A stretch of DNA of 64,000 nt from Clostridia bacterium. GTDB lineage: Bacteria; Bacillota; Clostridia; Christensenellales; UBA1242. The position numbers and the translations under genes were made by a program. The notes under the pieces were generated by a model. The model did no database searches. It worked only from the letters and a program-made list of their open reading frames with translations, and was not told the origin of the DNA. Shown piece by piece: positions 7,876 to 16,637 of the stretch (position 1 is its first letter; every line of letters begins with the position of its first letter). The stretch is taken from NCBI GenBank assembly GCA_017452445.1, contig JAFTMH010000004.1, positions 62,001-126,000 of the forward strand. Reading direction: 5' to 3'.

Positions 7876-8160
7876 CTAAATCAAAGTTGGGTCTGCTTTG
7901 AGTTTTGCTTCAACATCATCGCCCAATGCAGCGAGTTTGTTTGCAATGTATTTTGGATCACAAACCAAAAATCCTGGATTTGAGAAGATAAGCGAATCAA
8001 TGTCATCTTTTGGATATCCAGCCTTTACAACAGCTTCAATACAATCAAGTGCTTGTTGATATTCTACATATTCCAAAGATGGAACAAGAATGCAGAAGTT
8101 TTCAATGTCTTCATCATCAAAATCAAGTGATTTCAAATAAGCTTCTAAATTTTTATCCAT
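7876..8160 (-). CDS. Small protein with mTERF-like repeat motifs
   Basis: 94 residues of unknown function, all helical in appearance. It contains two copies of a short pattern also seen in the next gene: residues 21-35 with VPSLEYVEYQQAL, and 56-76 with LIFSNPGFLVCDPKYIANKL. A third starts at the C-terminus (LKADPTLI). The pattern of hydrophobic helix, Asn/Asp-Pro turn, then a second helix resembles the mTERF repeat of mitochondrial transcription termination factors. The gene has a strong SD (AGGAGAT) and follows the 8182-8997 gene by 21 bp, so the two form an operon. The mTERF link is a motif-level inference. The protein may be an accessory or split-off part of its neighbour. Confidence 0.7.
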   Translation of the reverse strand: MDKNLEAYLKSLDFDDEDIENFCILVPSLEYVEYQQALDCIEAVVKAGYPKDDIDSLIFSNPGFLVCDPKYIANKLAALGDDVEAKLKADPTLI

Positions 8161-8181
8161 AACTATCTCCTATTATTCAAA

Positions 8182-8997
8182 TTATAAAACTGCATTTCTT
8201 TCTTCTGGTTTCAAAGTGATTGGTCTTCTGTTGTTTGCGGCATAAGTTGCTTCAATGCTCGCAATTGCAGCAGCATCAAGTGGATATTGAACAGCCAATG
8301 CTGCATCAAGCACACCAAACTTCTTTTCAAATTTGTCTGAGAAAATTTCAGATGAAGCATATTGTGTGCCAGTAAGTGTAGCCAAATATTGTGCACGAGC
8401 ATAAACTTTTTTCTCGTTGTACATAAAGCCACCATTTACGAAAGCATCTCTAGCACCTGCATTTTTTGCAATCATATATCTAATTGTAAATTTTTGAGCA
8501 GGAACATTCATAATCATTGGATTATCCAAAATTTCGTCCATAGAAAGCACTGATCTAAATTTTGCAATTTTTGCAATTGTTGTATTTTTCCCGTTTGCAG
8601 AGCAGTCAAGCAAAACAACTTGAGGGTTTCCAACAACAAACTTTCTAAGTTCGGCATCAGTCAAATCCAAAGTTGATTTGATAGCTTCCATTTTTGCCAT
8701 AAAAGTTTCTTCAGAAGTGTTAAGCATTGCTGGATGGCTTGCAATCATACGGAAAAATTTCTTTTCAGAAAGTTCAGCAGGCACTCTAAAAACATCTCTA
8801 TAAAAACTCATTCTGTCAATGATAACATTGGCATAAACAACATTTCCTGCATCGTCCTTTTTCCATACTTGTTGTGTGCTATAATTGATCAACGATGGTT
8901 GTTTGTCGATCATGCTTTCTGCTTCTTCTTCAGTAATGTTAAGCAAGTTTGCAAGAAATTTTTTTGTAGCATTGATTTTTGCAATTAATTTACTCAT
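8182..8997 (-). CDS. mTERF-like repeat protein of unknown function
   Basis: 271 residues, soluble and helical. At least four units fit the pattern of helix, (N/H/Q)-P-x-hydrophobic, then a K-rich helix. They are at about 29-45 (MIDKQPSLINYS), 84-108 (MIASHPAMLNTSEETFMAKM), 119-149 (FVVGNPQVVLLDCS) and 155-177 (ILDNPMIMNVPAQKFTIRY). This spacing of 30-35 residues and the conserved Pro are what mTERF nucleic-acid-binding superhelices show. mTERF proteins are known mainly from eukaryotic organelles, and the bacterial assignment is inferred from the pattern only. A strong promoter (9018-9046) and SD (AAGGAG) precede it. The C-terminal 60 residues (LKPEERNAVL end) carry no recognised motif. Confidence 0.75.
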   Translation of the reverse strand: MSKLIAKINATKKFLANLLNITEEEAESMIDKQPSLINYSTQQVWKKDDAGNVVYANVIIDRMSFYRDVFRVPAELSEKKFFRMIASHPAMLNTSEETFMAKMEAIKSTLDLTDAELRKFVVGNPQVVLLDCSANGKNTTIAKIAKFRSVLSMDEILDNPMIMNVPAQKFTIRYMIAKNAGARDAFVNGGFMYNEKKVYARAQYLATLTGTQYASSEIFSDKFEKKFGVLDAALAVQYPLDAAAIASIEATYAANNRRPITLKPEERNAVL

Positions 8998-9017
8998 AAA
9001 TAACTCCTTATAGGGTC

Positions 9018-9046
9018 ATTATATCACAAAAGTCGACATATTTCAA
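9018..9046 (-). promoter_or_regulatory. Strong sigma-A promoter for the 8997-7876 operon
   Basis: Minus strand TTGAAA (9046-9041), 17-bp spacer and TATAAT (9023-9018), with TGA directly before the -10. The transcript would start about 15 bases before the SD of the 271-residue mTERF-like gene. Confidence 0.75.
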
Positions 9047-9080
9047 GGGGTAAAACAAACATTTATCTTGTCTTGCAAAC

Positions 9081-9108
9081 AAAAAATAGGCAAAGTCGCC
9101 TATTTTTT
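9081..9108 (-). terminator. Intrinsic terminator containing the stop codon of the 9100-9282 gene
   Basis: AAAAAATAGGC and GCCTATTTTTT (9081-9091 and 9098-9108) pair around a 6-base loop. On the minus strand the TAG stop (9102-9100) lies in the upstream arm and the T-run follows the downstream arm. Confidence 0.75.
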
Positions 9109-9282
9109 TTGTTTGGAGTCATTTTGTGTTTGTTGCATAGAGTCTTTTATCATCTCTACTTCTTGTTTTACGGCTTTTTCGCCTTTGTTGACAAGCTTTT
9201 TGGCGTCTTGCGAGTGTTTGTAAATCAAAGCACCTGCCACGACACCTGCACCAAAGCACAGAAGCGACATCATATCCTTCAT
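9100..9282 (-). CDS. Small single-span membrane protein, YtxH-like
   Basis: 60 residues starting MKDMMSLLCFGAGVVAGAL. The ATG at 9282 has an SD (AGGAGG) five bases upstream; an in-frame GTG at 9288 overlaps that SD and is unlikely to be used. One membrane helix (about residues 4-20) is followed by a charged, helical tail rich in K, E and Q. This is the layout of YtxH-family general-stress proteins, but the sequence is too short and simple for a firm family call. It may be co-transcribed with the gene ending at 9338. Confidence 0.65.
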   Translation of the reverse strand: MKDMMSLLCFGAGVVAGALIYKHSQDAKKLVNKGEKAVKQEVEMIKDSMQQTQNDSKQKK

Positions 9283-9337
9283 TTGCACCTCCTGTTTGTA
9301 GGGTTTGCAAATTGTCGAATTTTATACTTTAAGCGAA

Positions 9338-10288
9338 TTAATATTTATATCTGTCAAGCATGTTGACAATTTTTCCAAAATCGATTTGGGCATTTGTTCT
9401 GTCAACCAAACTTTCTTCAAAAATATTTTTGCTTTCATCACAAACAGAAACAAAACTCTTTGGATTTGTAAGTCTTATATAGTTTGAAACATTGACAAAA
9501 GTTTTGTAAACATCGTTTTCGTCAAAAAGCACATTTGGGCAGTTGTAAAGCAAACTTTCAAGCAAAATTTGGTTTGGCACTTTGTCATAATTTTTTGAGT
9601 AAAGTGCATTATAGATTTTTGCCATGTTTACAAACATAGGTCCACACTCAACAACCTTGTTGTCGAGATTTCTAAATCTGTTTCCAAATGCAACAGGAAT
9701 GATTTTGTTTTTGTTTGCTCTTGGCAAGCCAAAAGTTTCTGTTTTTGCATCATAGAAGCACACATAGATGTTGATCATAACCCCTGTGCCAAAGTCATCA
9801 GCACCAAACAAAGAAATGTGGTTTGAATATTCGGTGATAACGCTTGTTTCGCTCACTCTGTCTGCCAAAGCCATAACCAAATCATGACGAAGGTCTGCCA
9901 AAGAATATCTTTGCAAACTTTGGATTGATCTTTCTTTTTCTTTTACTTTCTTATATTTTTTCTTTCTTCCAATTCTCCAAGAAGCTCTAAACTCTCTCCA
10001 AAGGTATTTGAAAGTTTGAGATTTGCTTTTAGAATTTACTTCCATTTGAGCATTGTCGATGCCAAAGAAGTATGTGTATTCTGACAATTGTGAAAATGCG
10101 CCCAAATAAATCTCGTTTGCCGGCACAAGCACACATTTGTCGCTACGCACAAAAGGAGAAATCAACGAAACTTCGTCAACCACTTCTTCAACAAGCGAAT
10201 ACACAATGTTGTTTACAGTTTCAGCAAAATTTTCATTGCTGCTTTCGTTCAAGTTTTCAATCAACTCTCTATTCAAATCACTCTTCAT
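9338..10288 (-). CDS. Unknown protein, possible degenerate nucleotidyltransferase fold
   Basis: 316 residues, soluble, no signal peptide. Three stretches loosely recall Pol-beta-type nucleotidyltransferases with an OAS1/CD-NTase-like C-terminal half. These are YLGAFSQLSEY at 61-71 in the place of the G-S motif, the strand ISLFGADDFGTGVMINIYV at 158-176 in the place of the third carboxylate, and VPNQILLESLLYNCPNVLF at 237-255, a helix seen C-terminal in such enzymes. The expected D-x-D after the G-S motif reads IDNA, so activity is doubtful. A basic patch (RIGRKKKYKKVKEKER) sits at 105-120. An SD (AAGGA) precedes the ATG, 30 bp after gap, with which it is probably co-transcribed. The fold assignment is weak. 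Confidence 0.6.
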   Translation of the reverse strand: MKSDLNRELIENLNESSNENFAETVNNIVYSLVEEVVDEVSLISPFVRSDKCVLVPANEIYLGAFSQLSEYTYFFGIDNAQMEVNSKSKSQTFKYLWREFRASWRIGRKKKYKKVKEKERSIQSLQRYSLADLRHDLVMALADRVSETSVITEYSNHISLFGADDFGTGVMINIYVCFYDAKTETFGLPRANKNKIIPVAFGNRFRNLDNKVVECGPMFVNMAKIYNALYSKNYDKVPNQILLESLLYNCPNVLFDENDVYKTFVNVSNYIRLTNPKSFVSVCDESKNIFEESLVDRTNAQIDFGKIVNMLDRYKY

Positions 10289-10318
10289 TTTGTTTTCCTT
10301 TTAGTGAAAATGATAAAA

Positions 10319-12120
<1,802 letters not shown>

Positions 12121-12121
12121 C

Positions 12122-12553
12122 TTATTTATCTCCTGAAATCTTTTTTAATCTTCTAGCATGGCGACCGCCTTCAAAGGCTGTTGTCAAAAACAATTTTATC
12201 ATTTTTATTGCTTTCTTCTTTTTTGTGAAGTTTGCACCGATGCACAAAACATTTGCATCATTATGCTTTCTTGCAAGCATTGCCATATTTTCGTTTGAAC
12301 ACAATGCTGCACGGATTTTTGGATTTCTGTTTGCTGCCAAACTTACCCCAATGCCAGATCCACATATATAGATGCCAACATTGTTTTTGTCTTCAAGCAC
12401 TTTTGCGTTTGCAAGTTTGACAATGTCTGGATAGTCAACAGGCTCTTTGCTGTAAGCACCAACATCAATCGTGATAATGTTTTCTTGATTGAAGAATGTT
12501 TTCAAATCTTCTTTCAACAGATAACCTCTATGGTCACTGGCAATAATTATCAT
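12122..12553 (-). CDS. rpiB: Ribose-5-phosphate isomerase B
   Basis: 143 residues, the normal RpiB size. It begins MIIIASDHRGYLLKEDL, with the phosphate and substrate residues D-H, and has the active-site stretch GIYICGSGIGVSLAANR with the catalytic Cys. Residues HNDANVLCIGA and the closing FEGGRHARRL are also family signatures. It interconverts ribose 5-phosphate and ribulose 5-phosphate in the pentose phosphate pathway. The start overlaps the upstream phosphatase gene by 4 bp (ATGA), the same neighbour relation as ywlE-ywlF in Bacillus. Confidence 0.95.
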   Translation of the reverse strand: MIIIASDHRGYLLKEDLKTFFNQENIITIDVGAYSKEPVDYPDIVKLANAKVLEDKNNVGIYICGSGIGVSLAANRNPKIRAALCSNENMAMLARKHNDANVLCIGANFTKKKKAIKMIKLFLTTAFEGGRHARRLKKISGDK

Positions 12554-12978
12554 ATTTCACCTCTCAATTTCTTTATCTTTTCAAGCAAAATTGAAACATT
12601 ATCTTCAATTTGTTTTGCTGTTTTTAAATAAGTTTCAAAATCTTGACCATAAGGATCAACCACCCCGCCAGCCAAATCTTCAAAACTCAGCACGCTTTTT
12701 GCTTGCACAAATTGCTTGTGTTGATTGGTCACTGTCACATAAAGCACTTTTGGTTTTGGCTTTTTAAAGAGCACACTTTTTCGATCTCTTCCGTCATATC
12801 CCAAGGTTTTGAGTGCTTTTGATGCATAAGGTGTGATGTTTTCTTTTTTTGCCTTCAAACCACACGAAGAAAACTTGACATCTTTCAAACCAGATGACTT
12901 TGCCATTTTTTTAGCAATTCTTTCAGCCATAACTGACCTGCAAGTGTTGCCCGTGCAGACAAAACAAATTTCAATCAT
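12550..12978 (-). CDS. Low-molecular-weight protein arginine/tyrosine phosphatase
   Basis: 142 residues with the active-site loop C-T-G-N-T-C-R-S at positions 8-15 of MIEICFVCTGNTCRS and the acid-loop VVDPYGQDFETY near the C-terminus. The Thr after the nucleophile loop's Asn is the variant found in the YwlE type, an arginine phosphatase in Bacillus, so dephosphorylation of protein phospho-arginine is possible. That finer call is an inference. It heads the run phosphatase-rpiB-membrane protein-gap. The SD is GTAGGTGA. Confidence 0.88.
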   Translation of the reverse strand: MIEICFVCTGNTCRSVMAERIAKKMAKSSGLKDVKFSSCGLKAKKENITPYASKALKTLGYDGRDRKSVLFKKPKPKVLYVTVTNQHKQFVQAKSVLSFEDLAGGVVDPYGQDFETYLKTAKQIEDNVSILLEKIKKLRGEI

Positions 12979-13053
12979 CGTTCACCTACAAAATTAAGCA
13001 AAATGCCTCTCAAACTATGTTTGTTTTGCAATTTACAAAAAAATTATAACCTA

Positions 13054-13090
13054 AAAAAACAAAAAAACAAAGCAAAACAGCTTTGTTTTT
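13054..13090 (-). terminator. Intrinsic terminator of rsfS
   Basis: AAAAACAAAGC (13063-13073) and GCTTTGTTTTT (13080-13090) pair around a six-base loop. On the minus strand the hairpin is followed by a long T-rich run. It lies 9 bp past the rsfS stop. A TATAAT (13048-13043) for the downstream phosphatase operon follows directly. Confidence 0.8.
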
Positions 13091-13099
13091 CAAAAATGT

Positions 13100-13411
13100 T
13101 TAAATTGAAATCTTTTTTGGCTTGTAAAGTTTGTCAAGATTGTATTTGTCTCTCACTTTTGGAAGGAAAATATGCAAAGTCAAACCAACAAAATCAAACA
13201 CAATCCATTCGCCTTTGTTGTACCCTTCAATCTTGCCTGTATAATTGTATTTTTCTGCGATAATATCGGCAACTTTCTTGCTGTCAGCAATCTTGTTTGA
13301 AGACGACAACACAACAAATTTGTCATCTCCCATTGAGGACAAATCATAAACCGAAACGCTTTTCATTTTGTTTTCTTGAAGCAATGCAACAAGTTCTTTA
13401 ACCACTACCAT
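13100..13411 (-). CDS. rsfS: Ribosomal silencing factor RsfS (Iojap)
   Basis: 103 residues, a usual RsfS length, with the DUF143 pattern: VYDLSSMGDDKFVVLSS, later IEGYNKGEWIVFDFVGLTLHIF. RsfS binds L14 on the large subunit and blocks subunit joining in starvation. There is no SD before the ATG. A TTGACA-N17-TAATAT promoter places the transcript start on the A of the ATG, so a leaderless mRNA is predicted. The gene stands alone, divergent from the 13523 membrane protein. Confidence 0.92.
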   Translation of the reverse strand: MVVVKELVALLQENKMKSVSVYDLSSMGDDKFVVLSSSNKIADSKKVADIIAEKYNYTGKIEGYNKGEWIVFDFVGLTLHIFLPKVRDKYNLDKLYKPKKISI

Positions 13412-13417
13412 ATTTAA

Positions 13418-13446
13418 ATATTATCAATATGCAAATTTTTTGTCAA
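13418..13446 (-). promoter_or_regulatory. Promoter of rsfS predicting a leaderless mRNA
   Basis: Minus strand TTGACA (13446-13441), 17 bp, TAATAT (13423-13418) with TGA before it. Only six bases (13417-13412) separate the -10 from the ATG at 13411, so +1 falls on the start codon. Confidence 0.7.
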
Positions 13447-13522
13447 GAATTTTTTGCCCACTCAAACACAAAAACGCTTTTTTAAGGTGTTAAAAACATA
13501 AAATTGTGTCAAATATTGTGTT

Positions 13523-14338
13523 ATGAGAAAAATTGTGTTGTTTCTGCAAGAAATGTCCAAGGTCGCAATTTGCTTTTTTATTTGCTTGATTTGGACAAGA
13601 TATTTCTTTTATCAAAAGTGGTTGGCTTTTTTGCTCGCCAGCATCTTTACAGCACTTATTTTTTTAACAATTTGGATATATAAAAAGAAGAAAAACACAA
13701 AAACAACCCTGAAAATCAAAGAAAAACAGCAAGCCGAAGATATGTTTGTTTCGCTCTCCCAACAAGAAAAACCAATGGATTTTTTCTTTTTGCTTGCAAA
13801 AAAGAAGCACCCCAATGCCAAAAAGTTGACGCATTATATCGTGATCAACCACACCGAAGAAAAGGTAAAAACTATTTTGTATTTCGACAGTTGTTTGCAG
13901 GGTTTTGATGTCGACAAGCTGTTTGAAATCAAAAAAAGAGTTTCCAAAGAAAAGGCAAGCAAAATTGTTGTCTGCTGTCGAGAAATAAAGGACCATAGCG
14001 TTTTTATTTATGCCGAAAAATTCGCTCAAAAATGGCTGTTTCTCGACCAATATCAAACTTATCAAGATTTATACAAGCTTTATGACTGTTTCCCCGAAAT
14101 CACCCTTTCTTCAACTTTAACAAGCAAAAAACTTGGCGCAAAGCAACTTTTTGCAAATTCTTTCAACAAAAAAAGGACAAAAGGGTATCTTCTGTCCGGT
14201 TTTATTCTTATGTTTAGTGCAATGGTCGTGCGTTTTTCGCTCTATTATTGCATTATGTCTTCTCTGTTGTTTGTTTTTGCCATAGTGTCGCAATTCAACG
14301 GCAAGTTCAATCAAAAACAAACCCGTCAAATCCTCTAA
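13523..14338 (+). CDS. Membrane protein of unknown function
   Basis: 271 residues. Two membrane helices near the start (about 15-50), a basic stretch (IYKKKKNTKTTLKIKEKQQ), a soluble domain (about 75-225) and two more helices (about 226-262). The soluble domain has VDKLFEIKKRVSKEKASKIVVCC, which resembles membrane-anchored domains of restriction-endonuclease-like fold, but no catalytic residues are clear. There is no SD before the ATG, and only a TAAAAT (13499-13504) suggests a promoter. The gene runs against its neighbours (rsfS and yhbY are on the other strand). No function can be assigned. Confidence 0.7.
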   Translation: MRKIVLFLQEMSKVAICFFICLIWTRYFFYQKWLAFLLASIFTALIFLTIWIYKKKKNTKTTLKIKEKQQAEDMFVSLSQQEKPMDFFFLLAKKKHPNAKKLTHYIVINHTEEKVKTILYFDSCLQGFDVDKLFEIKKRVSKEKASKIVVCCREIKDHSVFIYAEKFAQKWLFLDQYQTYQDLYKLYDCFPEITLSSTLTSKKLGAKQLFANSFNKKRTKGYLLSGFILMFSAMVVRFSLYYCIMSSLLFVFAIVSQFNGKFNQKQTRQIL

Positions 14339-14349
14339 AACGGCTTATA

Positions 14350-14646
14350 TTATGGAAGTTGAATGTGTTTAAAATCTTTTCTTGTTGATCTTTTATACAA
14401 AATAAAGATATTTCCAATCACTTGCACAACATCTGCACCCACTCTGTGAGCAATTTCGTTTGCAAGAGTTTTTGCATCTTCATCACAGTTTCTAAGCATC
14501 TTAAATTTTACAAGTTCTCTTGCTTCCAAAAGCAAATTTACCCCGTTGAGCACATTGTCTGTTATGCCATCTTTTCCAATTTGCATAACTGGATCAAGTG
14601 CATTGCCAAGACCTCTTAAAAACGCTCTTTGTTTGGTTGTAATCAT
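14350..14646 (-). CDS. yhbY: Ribosome assembly RNA-binding protein YhbY (CRM domain)
   Basis: 98 residues, the standard length of single CRM-domain proteins. It starts MITTKQRAFLRGLGNALDPV, followed by the family's QIGKDGITDNVL and ends with VVQVIGNIFILYKRS, containing the G-x-x-G-like loop of the RNA-binding face. It associates with pre-50S particles. It lies after obg, another 50S assembly factor, separated by a palindromic repeat cluster (14661-14740). The SD is AAAGGA. Confidence 0.93.
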   Translation of the reverse strand: MITTKQRAFLRGLGNALDPVMQIGKDGITDNVLNGVNLLLEARELVKFKMLRNCDEDAKTLANEIAHRVGADVVQVIGNIFILYKRSTRKDFKHIQLP

Positions 14647-14660
14647 AGTTTTTCTTTCCT

Positions 14661-14740
14661 TTTAACACACAACATATTGTGTAGTATTCATATTTAGATT
14701 TTGAATAATACACAAAATCGAGTATTATTCAACATATTCA
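14661..14740. repeat. Cluster of alternating palindromic 15-bp motifs (copy A)
   Basis: Four half-sites of the motif TTGAATAATACACAA or its complement lie head to head. TTGTGTAGTATTCA (14677-14690) pairs with TGAATAATACACAA (14702-14715) with one mismatch. TTGAATAATAC (14701-14711) pairs perfectly with GTATTATTCAA (14722-14732). The obg stop codon (14727-14725) lies in the last arm. Related copies are at 19003-19057 and 29471-29523. Confidence 0.75.
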
Positions 14741-15996
14741 AACGAAATGTCTTTAATGATGACAGTATCGCCTTCTTTCATGCCTCTTTCAAGCAACATG
14801 TCAATCACGCCCATTTCTTTAAGCTTTGTTTGAAAATATGCAAAAGAGATTTCATCAGAGATAACAACACCTCTCGACAAGTTTTCAATTCTTCCACCAT
14901 AAACTTCAAAACTGCCGTCGTCATGGCGTTTGATTTCGATGGTTGAGAAATCTTTCTTGTCAAAATCATGTTCTTCAACTGCAAGTGCTGGTTTCTTAGG
15001 GATTTTCTTAAGATTTTCGAGCACTTTCTTTTTAAGTTCTTCAACACCTTCTCTTGTGTAAGATGAGATGCACATATATTCATCAATGTTGTGAGCTTTC
15101 ACAAAAGCGTCAATTTTTGATTGAAGTTGGTCTTTTTCGACCAAATCGCTTTTTGAAAACACAACAATTTGTTTTGTTTTTGCAAGTTCGGCATTATATT
15201 TTGCCAATTCGTTGTTGATGATTGTGTAATCTTCAATCGCATTTCGGCCTTCACACTCTGAAATGTCAACCAAATGCACAATCAATCTCACTCTTTCGAC
15301 ATGTTTAAGGAAATAATGTCCCAAACCTTGTCCTTCGCTTGCACCTTCGATAAGTCCTGGGATGTCAGCAACAACAAATGTTTCGCCCAAAACTTCGCAA
15401 ACGCCCAAGTTTGGATAGATTGTTGTAAAGTGATAGTTTGCAATCTTTGGATTTGCATTTGAAATCACTGAAAGCAAAGTTGATTTGCCTACATTTGGAA
15501 ATCCTACCAAACCGACATCAGCAATGGTTTTGAGTTCCAAAATCACTTCTTTGATGTCAACCACTTCGCCTGCTTGTGAAAAAGTTGGCGCTTGTTTGAT
15601 TGATGATTTGTAATAAGCGTTTCCGTGACCACCCAAACCACCTTTGACAGCAACAAAAGTTTGTCCATCTTCGCTCAAATCTGCAATGATTTTGTCTGTT
15701 TTTGGATTGATCAAAACTGTTCCTGTAGGCACAAGGATAATTTCGTCCTTTCCATTGCGACCTGTTTGATTTTTTTGATGTCCGTCTTCGCCGTTTTCAG
15801 CAACAAACTTCTTCTTAAATCTAAACGAATACAGAGTATTCATATCGTTTGTCGCTTTGAAGATAACATGGCCACCTCTGCCACCGTCTCCACCATCAGG
15901 ACCACCATTTTGTGTAAGTTTAGTGCGCAAAAAAGAGGTAGAACCCTTTCCACCATTTCCAGCTTTTATAGAAATTTTTACTCTGTCAAGAAACAT
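14725..15996 (-). CDS. obg: GTPase Obg/CgtA
   Basis: 423 residues with all three Obg parts. The Gly-rich N-terminal Obg fold (1-158) has GGKGSTSFLR and PDGGDGGRGGHV. The G domain has GFPNVGKSTLL, DIPGLIEGASEGQGLG and SKSDL. The C-terminal OCT domain runs from about 340 to 423. Obg is essential in 50S maturation and, in Bacillus, also feeds into stress and sporulation signalling. Its stop codon lies inside a palindromic repeat. An SD (AAAGGAG) precedes the ATG, and the gene begins immediately after the nth stop. Confidence 0.97.
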   Translation of the reverse strand: MFLDRVKISIKAGNGGKGSTSFLRTKLTQNGGPDGGDGGRGGHVIFKATNDMNTLYSFRFKKKFVAENGEDGHQKNQTGRNGKDEIILVPTGTVLINPKTDKIIADLSEDGQTFVAVKGGLGGHGNAYYKSSIKQAPTFSQAGEVVDIKEVILELKTIADVGLVGFPNVGKSTLLSVISNANPKIANYHFTTIYPNLGVCEVLGETFVVADIPGLIEGASEGQGLGHYFLKHVERVRLIVHLVDISECEGRNAIEDYTIINNELAKYNAELAKTKQIVVFSKSDLVEKDQLQSKIDAFVKAHNIDEYMCISSYTREGVEELKKKVLENLKKIPKKPALAVEEHDFDKKDFSTIEIKRHDDGSFEVYGGRIENLSRGVVISDEISFAYFQTKLKEMGVIDMLLERGMKEGDTVIIKDISFEYVE

Positions 15997-16623
15997 CTAC
16001 TTCTCCTTTTTGTTTGCACAAATCGCCGCAAAAACGCAATTTGCACACTGTGGGCTCATTGCTTTGCAGGTATATCTTCCAAACAACACCATTTGATAGT
16101 GCAATCTGGACCACTTTTCTTGTGGGAATATTTTTTTAAGTCGTGCTTCACATTTGTCCGGATTGTCTGTTTTGACCAATCCCAATCTGTTTGACACCCT
16201 AAGCACATGAGTGTCGACAGCAAAAGCATCACCTTTAAACGCTTCTGCAATCATAACATTTGCAGTTTTTCGTCCAACCCCAGCCAAAGATGTCAAATCT
16301 TCAAATCTTGATGGCACTTGACCACCAAACTTTGCCAAGATTGTTTGACTTGCTGAAATGATTGCCTTTGCCTTGTTGTGATAAAACCCACACGAATGGA
16401 TTTTTTGCTCCAACACCCCAAGAGGCATCAAAGCAAAATCTTCCGGTTTGTTGTGAGTTTTAAACAATTTTTCGGTCACCTGATTTACTCGCTTGTCAGT
16501 GCATTGTGCCGACAAAATCACTGCAACCAAAAGTTCAAATGGTGTGTTGTAAACAAGTTCGCATTTAGGGTCTGGACAAATCAAATCCAATCCATCTGCA
16601 ATAAGTTTGCCATCAACTGCCAT
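15997..16623 (-). CDS. nth: Endonuclease III
   Basis: 208 residues. The helix-hairpin-helix LTSLAGVGRKTANVMIAEAF carries the catalytic Lys, and VDTHVLRVSNRLGL carries the catalytic Asp. The C-terminal 4Fe-4S cluster shows the exact spacing C-x6-C-x2-C-x5-C (CKAMSPQCANCVFAAIC). It removes oxidised pyrimidines and cleaves abasic sites in base excision repair. It lies between lysS and obg on the same strand, one base from the obg start, with an SD of AGGAG. Confidence 0.96.
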   Translation of the reverse strand: MAVDGKLIADGLDLICPDPKCELVYNTPFELLVAVILSAQCTDKRVNQVTEKLFKTHNKPEDFALMPLGVLEQKIHSCGFYHNKAKAIISASQTILAKFGGQVPSRFEDLTSLAGVGRKTANVMIAEAFKGDAFAVDTHVLRVSNRLGLVKTDNPDKCEARLKKIFPQEKWSRLHYQMVLFGRYTCKAMSPQCANCVFAAICANKKEK

Positions 16624-16637
16624 TGTTTTCTCCTGTT

